From Halobacterium hubeiense (lineage in GTDB: Archaea; Halobacteriota; Halobacteria; Halobacteriales; Halobacteriaceae), in assembly GCF_001488575.1 (NCBI RefSeq), contig NZ_LN831302.1, positions 930,001 to 994,000 on the forward strand: 64,000 nt of DNA, written 5' to 3'. Below the pieces are notes generated by a model. It made no database searches. It had not been told where the DNA came from and worked only from the letters and a program-made list of their open reading frames with translations. Position numbers and translations under genes: made by a program. The number at the start of each line of letters is the position of its first letter. The first letter of the stretch is position 1. Positions 57,066-64,000 of the stretch are shown here, in pieces.

Positions 57066-57908
57066 ATGGTCCACTCCGATTGGGGCGACTGGCTGCCGAC
57101 GGCAATCGAGGCGGCGAACCCCGACGGCGTCGCGGTCTGGTATCTGGGTTGCAACGGCTTCGTGCTGAAGGGCGAGGACGGGACGACGCTGTTCATCGAC
57201 CCCTACCTCGGGACGGGTGACCCGCCGCGCACGATTCGGATGATTCCGGTGCCGTTCGACCCGCGGGACGTCACCGAGGCCGACGCCGTGCTCGCCACCC
57301 ACGAGCACGTCGACCACGTCCACGGCCCGAGTCAGGCGCCGATTCTCGCGGAGACGGGCGCGCAGTTCTACGCGCCCGACGACTCCGTGGCGGTCGCGCG
57401 CGGCGAGGAGGCGTGGGACGACAACTACGCCGTGGACACCGCCCAGTACAACGAAATCGAGGAAGGGGACAGCTTCGAGGTCGGCGAGTTCACGGTCCAC
57501 GTCGAACCCGCCCACGACCCCGACGCCACCCATCCCGTCTCGTACGTCGTCGAGCACGACGCTGGCACGATTTTCCACGGCGGCGACACCAAGCCCAGCG
57601 ACGAGTTCGCGCGCGTCGGCAGCGAATACGACATCGACCTCGGTATCATGGCGTTCGGCACGGTCGGCAACGTCCCGGACAAGGAGACCCGGGAGCCGAA
57701 GCGCACGCGCTGGTACAACGACGAGAACCAGATTGTGGAGGCCGCCAGCGACCTGCAGGTCGACCGCCTGCTGCCCTCCCACTGGGACATGTGGAAGGGC
57801 CTGACGGCGGACCCGAAAGTCCTCCACCACCACGCCAAGAGCTTCACGCACCCGCGCCGGCTGGAGGTCGTGGAAATCGGCGACCGCGTGGACGTGACAG
57901 GCGAGTAA
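57066..57908 (+). CDS. Metallo-beta-lactamase-fold hydrolase (UlaG-like)
   Basis: A 280-residue hydrolase with metal motif THEHVDH (His79, His81, Asp83, His84), a further GGDTKPSD Asp and a final His in PSHWDMW. The layout matches the UlaG lactonase-like branch, including the AVWYLGCNGFVLKGEDGTTLFIDPYLG start. Substrate unknown; a sugar-acid phosphate lactone or related compound is possible. ATG 57066 fits. Confidence 0.85.
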   Translation: MVHSDWGDWLPTAIEAANPDGVAVWYLGCNGFVLKGEDGTTLFIDPYLGTGDPPRTIRMIPVPFDPRDVTEADAVLATHEHVDHVHGPSQAPILAETGAQFYAPDDSVAVARGEEAWDDNYAVDTAQYNEIEEGDSFEVGEFTVHVEPAHDPDATHPVSYVVEHDAGTIFHGGDTKPSDEFARVGSEYDIDLGIMAFGTVGNVPDKETREPKRTRWYNDENQIVEAASDLQVDRLLPSHWDMWKGLTADPKVLHHHAKSFTHPRRLEVVEIGDRVDVTGE

Positions 57909-57989
57909 CTGGCGCCGAGAGTCGGCGGGTAATTTAAGTCCTCGTCCGCGTACGTGGTGGTATGCACGACCAACCCGCCGGTGGTTCCG

Positions 57990-59348
57990 ATGAGTGACGA
58001 GACCGTCGTCGAGACCGACGGCGTCACCGTCAGCAAGTTCTTCAACGCCGAGGACTTCCCCGTCCCCGCGGTCGCCTTCGACGTCGACTCCTCCCGCGAC
58101 GACGCGGTCACGCTCCGCATCGTCGACGAGATTCCCGACGAGTTCGGCATCGACCAGATCGGGTTCCACCCCGAGTACGGGAGCGAGCACTGGACGGCCA
58201 GCGGCGACGGCGTCGTCCGCTTCGAGCGCGAAATCGAGCCCGGCGAGTCGTTCACCACGGTGTACGGCGTGCGAATGGAGGAGGGGCAGGACGAGACGCC
58301 GTTCCTCTCCGCGCCGACCATCGAACTGGACGGCGAGGACATCGACGAGGTCGTCCCGCCGGAGTCAACGTCGGTCGTCCGCGAGCTCGCGGGCGGCGAG
58401 CGCGAGACGGTCCCCGGGCTCGAAGACGACGACGCCGAGGAAGCCGGGCTGGAAGCCGACATCGAGGGCAGCATCGAGTCCCTCGAAGAGGAAGACGCCG
58501 AAATCCTCGAAGGCGACGTCGACCTCGGCGGCGACGAGGACGAAGACCTCGACGCCGAGCCCGACGAGGAGGAGTCCGTCGAGGCCGACGAGTCGTTCGA
58601 GGCGGAGCCGCCGACCGAGCCGGAGGCCGAGGGGTACGGCGCCGACCAGCCCGAGCCGCCCGCCGGTGACGAGGAAGTCGAGGAGCCCGAGGCCGAAGGC
58701 TTCGGCGAGGAGGAAACCGAGGACGCGGCAGCGGCGGAAGCCGAGCCCGCGCCCGAGTCGGTCGGCTTCGACGCCGGCGACCTCGTCGGCACGCTCGCGG
58801 AGGCCATCCGCAACGACGAGGTCAGCGACGACGACCTCGCGACCCTGCAGGACGCCTTCGGCGGCGTCCCCAACAGCACGCAGGTCGAAATCGAGCACCT
58901 CCAGAGCCGCGTCTCCGAGCTTGAGGCGTACACGGACGCCCTAGAGGAGTTCCTCGACGAGGAGGGCACGGCCCAGCAGCTCGTCAGCGACGTCGAGGAC
59001 GAGGTGTCTTCGCTGTCCGCGGCGCTGGACGACCTCGACGACGAGCTCGGTGAGGTCGAAGCGAGCGTCGAGGACGCCGCGGGCGACCGCGAGCAGCTCC
59101 GCGATCGCGTCGCGGACGTCGAAGCGGAGGTCGAGGCCGTCGACGACCTCCACGAGGACGTTCAGCGCCTCCGCGGGGACGTCGATGCCATCGACGAGCG
59201 CCTCGAGGACACCGAGGACGCCGTCATGGACGTCGAGGAGCTGGAGGACGACCTCGAGGACGTCGCGGAGGACCTCGACGACGTCGAGGCGCACGTCGAG
59301 GAAATCGAGGAGTGGCGCGACCAGCTCTCGGACGTCTTCGGCACGTAA
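57990..59348 (+). CDS. Acidic protein with long C-terminal coiled coil
   Basis: A 452-residue protein in three parts: a folded N-terminal domain (about 1-130, DGVTVSKFFNAEDFPVPAVAFDV), an extremely acidic low-complexity linker (about 130-260), and a coiled coil of about 160 residues (290-450) with regular leucine/valine heptads such as LDDLDDELGEVEASVED. No signal or membrane helix. ATG 57990 follows a GGTGGTT stretch and leaves no long leader. It may be a structural or scaffold protein, with chromosome- or surface-related roles possible. No family recognised. Confidence 0.75.
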   Translation: MSDETVVETDGVTVSKFFNAEDFPVPAVAFDVDSSRDDAVTLRIVDEIPDEFGIDQIGFHPEYGSEHWTASGDGVVRFEREIEPGESFTTVYGVRMEEGQDETPFLSAPTIELDGEDIDEVVPPESTSVVRELAGGERETVPGLEDDDAEEAGLEADIEGSIESLEEEDAEILEGDVDLGGDEDEDLDAEPDEEESVEADESFEAEPPTEPEAEGYGADQPEPPAGDEEVEEPEAEGFGEEETEDAAAAEAEPAPESVGFDAGDLVGTLAEAIRNDEVSDDDLATLQDAFGGVPNSTQVEIEHLQSRVSELEAYTDALEEFLDEEGTAQQLVSDVEDEVSSLSAALDDLDDELGEVEASVEDAAGDREQLRDRVADVEAEVEAVDDLHEDVQRLRGDVDAIDERLEDTEDAVMDVEELEDDLEDVAEDLDDVEAHVEEIEEWRDQLSDVFGT

Positions 59349-59414
59349 CGCCACCAGCCGCCCCAGCCCGGGGAATCACAACCGTTTTCGGCGCTCGCCG
59401 GCTTTCTTCTCGTA

Positions 59415-60323
59415 ATGACTGCGCCGGTGCGCGTCGCCGTTCCGCGGAAGGGACGGCCCCTGGAAGCCGTACTCGACAGATTCGCCGCTCGCGCCGACGC
59501 GACTTCGGTCGCCGACGACGTCGTCTCGACGCTGCGCTACGAGAAGGCCGTCACGAAAGACGAGCAGACGGCCGACCGCGGCGTCTACGACCGCCTCGCC
59601 GCGTACAGCGAGCCCGCCGAGCCCCGCGAGCCGGACTTCACGCTGCTGCGGGACGCCCGCGCGGGCAAGCCCCGGCGCGTCGTCTTCGACTCGCTGACCC
59701 TCGACGTCGAGGGGACGCCCGTCCAGCTGGTGGGCCGCGAGGAGCCGTTCCGCGCGCTCCGCACCCACGAGTTCGCGCTCGGGTTCGACAGCGCCGACCT
59801 CGTCCTCGAAGAGGTCGTCCAGCTGGAGCCCGAGCCGCTCTCGACCATCGCGGACCTCAACGACCGCATCGACCCCCACGACACGGACGTCCGCGTCGTC
59901 TCGGGGCTCGGCGACACCGTCTACCACACGCTGCTGGCGACGCCCGCGGCCATGCAGTCCGTCGGCGCCGAGGAGCTGGACCGCGCGTTCCTCGCGGCCT
60001 ACGAGGGCGACGTCTGCATCAGCCCGCGCTACGAACGCCTCGTCCGCGCCGTCCTCGGCACGGACGCCACGGAGGGCGTGGAGTTCGTCTACCCCGACGC
60101 GGGCCGCGAGGAGGAGGCCGCCATCGCGGACGTCGGCGTCGGCGTCTACCTCACGGTCACGGGCTCGACGGCCCGCGAGCACGGCCTCGAAGTCGGCGAG
60201 CGGCTGTTCCCCAGCGAGACGGTGCTGATGGAGAACCAGTCCGAGGCCGGCGGCGAGGACGTGCAGGCGGTCAAGCGCGCACTCGCCGCGGACGCCGACG
60301 AGACCGCGATTCCCCCGCAGTAA
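59415..60323 (+). CDS. HisG-like protein of unknown function
   Basis: A 302-residue protein whose N-terminus RVAVPRKGRPLEAVLDRF resembles ATP phosphoribosyltransferase HisG, but later HisG motifs are not clear. The rest has YEKAVTKDEQTADRGVYDRLAAY and GDTVYHTLLATPAAMQ. It may be a divergent periplasmic-binding-fold protein. The gene lies 66 bases after the coiled-coil gene on the same strand. I give no symbol. Confidence 0.72.
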   Translation: MTAPVRVAVPRKGRPLEAVLDRFAARADATSVADDVVSTLRYEKAVTKDEQTADRGVYDRLAAYSEPAEPREPDFTLLRDARAGKPRRVVFDSLTLDVEGTPVQLVGREEPFRALRTHEFALGFDSADLVLEEVVQLEPEPLSTIADLNDRIDPHDTDVRVVSGLGDTVYHTLLATPAAMQSVGAEELDRAFLAAYEGDVCISPRYERLVRAVLGTDATEGVEFVYPDAGREEEAAIADVGVGVYLTVTGSTAREHGLEVGERLFPSETVLMENQSEAGGEDVQAVKRALAADADETAIPPQ

Positions 60324-60333
60324 CCGCGACTGC

Positions 60334-61158
60334 TCAGTTCTCGCTGTCGGCCGCGTAGTCCGCGAGATCGCCGCGTTCGAGTTCGGTCGCCGCCTCGCGG
60401 CGCGTCTCGAAGGCCTCGATTGCCCACTCGCGGACGCGCTCGTCGGTCGTCTCCACGAGCGCGACCGGCGCGCCCTCCTCGGATTCGACCCCGAAGAAGA
60501 CGACGTCCTCGGTGATGCCGACGGGGAACGGGATGTCGCCGTCGTAGGCGTAGACGTCGACGCTGTCGGCGTCGAGGAGCCCGGCGACCTGCTCGCGGCG
60601 CTCCGGGTCGCTGGCCAGCCACGCGAGGAGGTCCGTCGAGCACACCGACGCGAAGTGGTGGTCGCCGTGTTCGGCGGCTTCCTCGTGGGCGTCGAGCGCG
60701 CCCGGGCTGCGGCCGGACGCCAGCGACCGCACGCGCGTGGCGCCGCGCTTCAGTTCGACCACGCGCTGCATCGGCGCGGTCGGGTCCGCGCTCGTCGGCG
60801 TGGTGACGTCGGCGTCCGCGAGCCGCGACAGCTCGAAGCCGAGTTCGTCGGTGGGAATCTTCTCGAGGACGTCCCGAATCTCCCACGCCGCGGCCGCGGT
60901 GTCCAGCAGGGACGCGAACTCGCCGGCGAGCAGGTCGCCGTACGTCGTCGCGCGGTACTCGCCGCCGTCGCGCTCGACGAGGCCGTGGCTCTCCAGGTCG
61001 CGGAGCGCGCGGTCGACCGTCGAGCGGGAGACGTCGGTCGCGGCGACCAGCGCGCGCTTATCCCGCGGGCGCTCGCGGACGGCGTCGAGAAACTCGTAGC
61101 GCTCCTGTAGGGTTTCGACGGCCGCCTCGGCGAGGCCGCTGCCAGTCTGTCGGTTCAT
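60334..61158 (-). CDS. TrmB-like transcriptional regulator
   Basis: A 274-residue regulator: N-terminal wHTH (about 15-75, KRALVAATDVSRSTVDRALRDLESHGLVERDGGEY) and a C-terminal effector-like domain (about 130-270) with VYAYDGDIPFPVGITEDVVFFGV, resembling haloarchaeal wHTH regulators with a phospholipase D-like or TrmB-type sensor. ATG 61158 lies 26 bases from AATAAA on the complement, giving a leaderless start. Targets may include the divergent MFS gene. Confidence 0.8.
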   Translation of the reverse strand: MNRQTGSGLAEAAVETLQERYEFLDAVRERPRDKRALVAATDVSRSTVDRALRDLESHGLVERDGGEYRATTYGDLLAGEFASLLDTAAAAWEIRDVLEKIPTDELGFELSRLADADVTTPTSADPTAPMQRVVELKRGATRVRSLASGRSPGALDAHEEAAEHGDHHFASVCSTDLLAWLASDPERREQVAGLLDADSVDVYAYDGDIPFPVGITEDVVFFGVESEEGAPVALVETTDERVREWAIEAFETRREAATELERGDLADYAADSEN

Positions 61159-61183
61159 GGGTCCTCGCGCGCACTGCACCTTC

Positions 61184-61199
61184 AATAAAGTTAGTACTA
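61184..61199 (-). promoter_or_regulatory. TATA box and adjoining palindrome of the TrmB-like regulator
   Basis: The complement of 61184-61189 reads TTTATT, 26 bases from the start codon. The perfect 8-base palindrome TAGTACTA at 61192-61199 lies directly upstream, over the BRE position, where a bound dimer would block TFB. This suggests autoregulation. Confidence 0.45.
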
Positions 61200-61533
61200 C
61201 TGACACTATCTCTGCTGGCGGGGAAACGATTATGTAGTGTGAGGCAGCCCGTGAGCGGCTGGTTCGATGGGTGACCTGAACTACCCGCGGCGGGACGAGT
61301 CGAACGCGGCCGCGGGCCGAGCCGGTCGAGTCCGGAATCTACGGGGGTCGGACCCGACAGTGCGGGACGCGTACCGACACCCGAGGCCGCGACGCCGCCC
61401 ACGGGCGCCCGAGAGCCGCCCTGTCGGTCCTCGTCGGGAGTGGAGGAGCCCGAACATAGCCCGAGACGGAGTGCCGACGGCGCGGGGACTCGTCCACAGT
61501 ATTTTGCCGGTCACCGTCGAACGCCGCACACGA
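61200..61533. other. Long non-coding space before the MFS transporter gene
   Basis: The largest gap in the window, 375 bases between divergent starts 61158 and 61534. An ATG at 61267 opens a frame in phase with the MFS gene, but its 89 residues are Arg/Pro-rich and unlike halophile proteins, so I regard it as non-coding. AGTATTTT at 61498-61505 lies about 28 bases before ATG 61534 and is the likely TATA box. I see no RNA gene. Confidence 0.6.
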
Positions 61534-62832
61534 ATGCCCGGCGACCGCTCCGTGGACCCGCGCGCGCCCTTCCGGCAGCTGCTGTCGATGGAGCGGGACG
61601 TGCTCGTGCTCTCCGCGGCGATGTTCGCGTTCAGCCTCGGCTTCCAGATGACCAGCCGGTACGTGCCGCGCTACATGAGCGTGCTCGGCGCGGGCGCCGG
61701 TGTCATCGGGCTCTACGGCAGCCTCGGCAACCTCGTCAGCGCCGTCTACCCGTACCCGGGCGGCGCGGTCTCCGACCGCCTCGGCTCGCGGCGGGCGCTC
61801 ACGGCGTTCGGCCTCGTCTCCGCGCTCGGGTTCCTGTTCTGGCTGCTCGCGCCGCGGCTCGACGTCCTCCGCGTCGGCCCGCTCGCGGTGCCGCCGTGGG
61901 CGTGGATTTTCGTCGGCCTGTTCCTCACGCAGGCGTGGAAGTCCTTCGGCCTCGGCGCGACGTTCGCGGTCGTCAAACAGAGCGTCCCGAGCGACGAGCT
62001 CGCCGCCGGCTTCGCCAGCACGGAGACGTTCCGCCGCGTCGGCTTCCTCGTCGGCCCGCTGCTCGCGTCGGTGCTCATCGCGTCCGCCGGCGACTTCACG
62101 CTCGGCTTCCAGTGGGTGCTGGCCGCGGCTGTCGCGTTCGCCGTCGCCGGCACCGCAGTCCAGCACGTCTACTACGACCCCGCGGGCGACAGCATCGGCG
62201 ACGAGTTCGAGGGCGTCCGGCAGGTCCTCGACGACCTCCGCGGGCTCCCCGCGGAACTCCGGCCGCTGCTCGTCGCGGACGTGCTCGTGCGGTTCGCCAA
62301 CGGGATGGCGTACGTGTTCTTCGTCATCGTCGTCACGGAGTTCCTCGGCGTCGGCTTCACGGGCTTCGGCGTCTCCCTGAGCCCGGACGCGTTCTTCGGC
62401 GTGCTGCTCGCCGTCGAGATGCTGGTCGCCCTGCTGTCGATGCTGCCGGTCTCCCGGCTGGCCGAGCGCGTCGGCCTCAAGCCCGTCATCGCGGTCGGGT
62501 TCGCGGTCTACGCGGCGTTCCCCGTCCTGCTCGTCAACGCGCCCGCCGACCAGTGGGCGCTCGTCGCGCTGTTCGCGTTCTCCGGGCTGCGGTTCGCGGG
62601 TCTCCCCGCGCACAAGGCGATGATTGTCGGGCCGGCGGAGAAAGAGGCGGGCGGCCGCGTCACCGGGACGTACTACCTCGTGCGGAACGCGGTCGGCATC
62701 CCGAGTACGGCCGTCGGCGGCGCAATCTATGCGTTCTCGCCGACGCTGTCGTTCACGCTCGCGACCGTCGTCGGCCTGCTCGGCACGGGCTACTACCTCG
62801 CGTTCGGCCGCGAGTTCGCCGCGTACGCCTAG
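61534..62832 (+). CDS. Major facilitator superfamily transporter
   Basis: A 432-residue MFS protein with 12 predicted helices. The loop 2-3 signature is GGAVSDRLGSRRAL. It resembles YfmI/YdhP-like drug or metabolite exporters broadly; no substrate-specific residues can be named. The 62829-62832 overlap with the convergent lipoprotein gene is four bases. Regulation by the divergent TrmB-like regulator is possible. Confidence 0.88.
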   Translation: MPGDRSVDPRAPFRQLLSMERDVLVLSAAMFAFSLGFQMTSRYVPRYMSVLGAGAGVIGLYGSLGNLVSAVYPYPGGAVSDRLGSRRALTAFGLVSALGFLFWLLAPRLDVLRVGPLAVPPWAWIFVGLFLTQAWKSFGLGATFAVVKQSVPSDELAAGFASTETFRRVGFLVGPLLASVLIASAGDFTLGFQWVLAAAVAFAVAGTAVQHVYYDPAGDSIGDEFEGVRQVLDDLRGLPAELRPLLVADVLVRFANGMAYVFFVIVVTEFLGVGFTGFGVSLSPDAFFGVLLAVEMLVALLSMLPVSRLAERVGLKPVIAVGFAVYAAFPVLLVNAPADQWALVALFAFSGLRFAGLPAHKAMIVGPAEKEAGGRVTGTYYLVRNAVGIPSTAVGGAIYAFSPTLSFTLATVVGLLGTGYYLAFGREFAAYA

Positions 62833-63896
62833 AGCGTCAGCGTCACCGACTCGGTGTCGAGGAACGCGGTCTCGTAGCCCTCGTGGCGGCCCACTTGCGG
62901 CGGCTGGCGCACCGACAGCGTGAGCTCGTCCCCCGATTCGACGCTCGGCACCGCGGCGCTGAGGTGGAGGCCGAGGTCCGGGCTGAGCGTGCGCGACAGC
63001 GTGTCGTCGTACAGCGTCTCGCCGTCCCGAACCAGTGTCGCGTCCAGCGCCATCGAGGAGAGCTCGTAGCCGTTGTACCGGGTGCGCGCCGACACCGCGA
63101 GGTACGCCTGCTCGGGCTCGCCGACGCGCTCGGCGGACGCGAGGTCGGTCACGACGTAGTAGGCGTCGTCGATGGCCGCGGTGCCCCGGACGGTCCCTGG
63201 GAGGTCGTCGGGCGCGGGCGCAATCGACTTCGGGTAGCTGGTGTCTCGGGGCGCGAGTGCGCCCGGCTCGCCGGCTTCCTCGATTGGCGTGGCGCCGACT
63301 CGGGCGCGCGTCTCCTCCGTGAACTCCACGGTCATCTCGGCACTCTCGACGCTCTCGAAGCGCCCCTCGAAGGCGCCGGTCTTGCGCCCGGCGACGGCGC
63401 CGATGGAGACGGTCGCGTCGTACGTGCCGTCGCCGTCGAGCGCGAAGTTGTCGCCGTAGTGCGAGCCCATCGGCTGAGAGAGCATCGGGTACAGCACTTC
63501 CTGCTGGAGGAACTCGCCGCGTTCCAGCTCCACGGAGACGGCCGCGGCCGGCACCACGGTGTCGGTCTCGTCGTCCCAGACGACCGCCATCAGGTGGATG
63601 TCGTCCTCGGCGGTCTTCTCGGTCTTCGAGACGTCACGGTTGACCAGCGTCCAGAACGTGTGCGGCACCGTGAACAGCAGGGCGACCGTGTAGTCGCCGA
63701 CGGTCGTCGTCCCCTGCATCGCCATCTGCTCCTCGAAGGACTGGACGTAGACCCCGTCGGGCTTCTCGGCGGTCGTCGCTGCGGTGGTCGTCGCGGGCGG
63801 TTCTGTCGTGGCGTCGTCGGTGGTGTCGCTCACGCAGCCGGCGAGGAGGGCGGAGGAGGCGAGCGACCCGAGCGCGAGGAACCGTCGGCGGCGCAT
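62829..63896 (-). CDS. Tat lipoprotein with P19-like iron-transport domain
   Basis: A 355-residue surface lipoprotein. Tat-type Arg cluster (MRRRRFLALG) and lipobox LLAGC with Cys21, then a Thr-rich spacer. The first half (about 45-190: MAVVWDDETD, YPMLSQPMGSHYGDNFAL, GTYDATVSIG) resembles the Tp34/P19 periplasmic metal-binding family, in which Met and His residues coordinate copper and iron. The second half is a beta-rich region without clear match. Iron or copper uptake is inferred. Confidence 0.72.
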   Translation of the reverse strand: MRRRRFLALGSLASSALLAGCVSDTTDDATTEPPATTTAATTAEKPDGVYVQSFEEQMAMQGTTTVGDYTVALLFTVPHTFWTLVNRDVSKTEKTAEDDIHLMAVVWDDETDTVVPAAAVSVELERGEFLQQEVLYPMLSQPMGSHYGDNFALDGDGTYDATVSIGAVAGRKTGAFEGRFESVESAEMTVEFTEETRARVGATPIEEAGEPGALAPRDTSYPKSIAPAPDDLPGTVRGTAAIDDAYYVVTDLASAERVGEPEQAYLAVSARTRYNGYELSSMALDATLVRDGETLYDDTLSRTLSPDLGLHLSAAVPSVESGDELTLSVRQPPQVGRHEGYETAFLDTESVTLTL

Positions 63897-63975
63897 ACCG
63901 CAGCCCGCGTTCGGCTGGACAATAGGCTTCCCGGTGTCCAGAAGCGTTAACCTCGCGTCCCGGGTAGGCGCCGGT

Positions 63976-64000
63976 ATGCGACGCGCCGCCCTCGCCGCCC
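63976..64000 (+). CDS. Start of an unidentified gene (partial, cut by window end)
   Basis: ATG at 63976 opens a frame reading MRRAALAA, consistent with a signal or membrane segment. It is divergent from the P19-like lipoprotein gene with 79 bases between starts. Nothing more can be said. Confidence 0.4.

Noticed and set aside
61267-61533. N-terminal extension of the MFS transporter by 89 residues
   Set aside because: Arg/Pro-rich composition unlike halophile proteins, and a TATA element sits 28 bases before ATG 61534.

Overview
The window is chromosomal DNA of an extremely halophilic archaeon (class Halobacteria; Halobacterium-like, genus not certain). The support is a G+C-rich coding background, strongly acidic proteins, Tat-type lipoprotein signals with a lipobox, archaeal TATA elements about 25-30 bases before many start codons (leaderless transcripts), and archaeal marker genes: TFB, RpoL, proteasome beta, DNA topoisomerase VI, Dph2 and GatCA. 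No rRNA, tRNA, CRISPR array, transposase or phage gene was recognised. Most of the window is ordinary core genome, densely packed with frequent 1-8 base overlaps.

Layout. 1-7.6 kb: nucleoside uptake and salvage (Bmp-type lipoprotein, two-domain ATPase, two permeases, cytidine deaminase, uridine phosphorylase). 7.6-12.7 kb: GrpB-like protein, NDH-2-like flavoprotein, wHTH regulator, GalE-like epimerase with an altered catalytic motif, arginase and small membrane proteins. 12.8-20.9 kb: topoisomerase locus, with gyrB-gyrA and top6B-top6A transcribed divergently from one control region. 20.9-22.2 kb: an A+T-rich islet holding one unrecognised polytopic membrane protein, the clearest foreign DNA here. 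22.3-29.7 kb: NagD-like phosphatase, DNA ligase, glutamate-cysteine ligase-like protein, proteasome beta, DUF555-type protein, HTH-CBS regulator, purM.

29.7-41.6 kb: a translationally coupled M50 protease/TraB pair, thioesterase, histidine kinase, UbiA prenyltransferase, gatCA, tfb, NUDIX hydrolase, asparagine-synthetase-like protein and PHP phosphoesterase. 41.7-49.1 kb: purL (with a perfect 24-bp internal tandem duplication), a 46-residue membrane protein, UspA, hisF, rpoL, rhomboid protease and a methyltransferase. 49.2-57 kb: response-regulator/PAS histidine kinase, dph2, a PotABCD-like ABC transporter operon and a YlbF-like protein. 57-64 kb: MBL-fold hydrolase, acidic coiled-coil protein, HisG-like protein, TrmB-like regulator, MFS transporter, P19-like lipoprotein and the start of another gene.

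Points that merit most attention are the low-G+C islet after top6A, the 16-bp alternating purine-pyrimidine tract beside the gyrB promoter, the Lys-to-Met change in the epimerase, the purL duplication, and several small genes and hairpin structures that ordinary annotation tends to miss.
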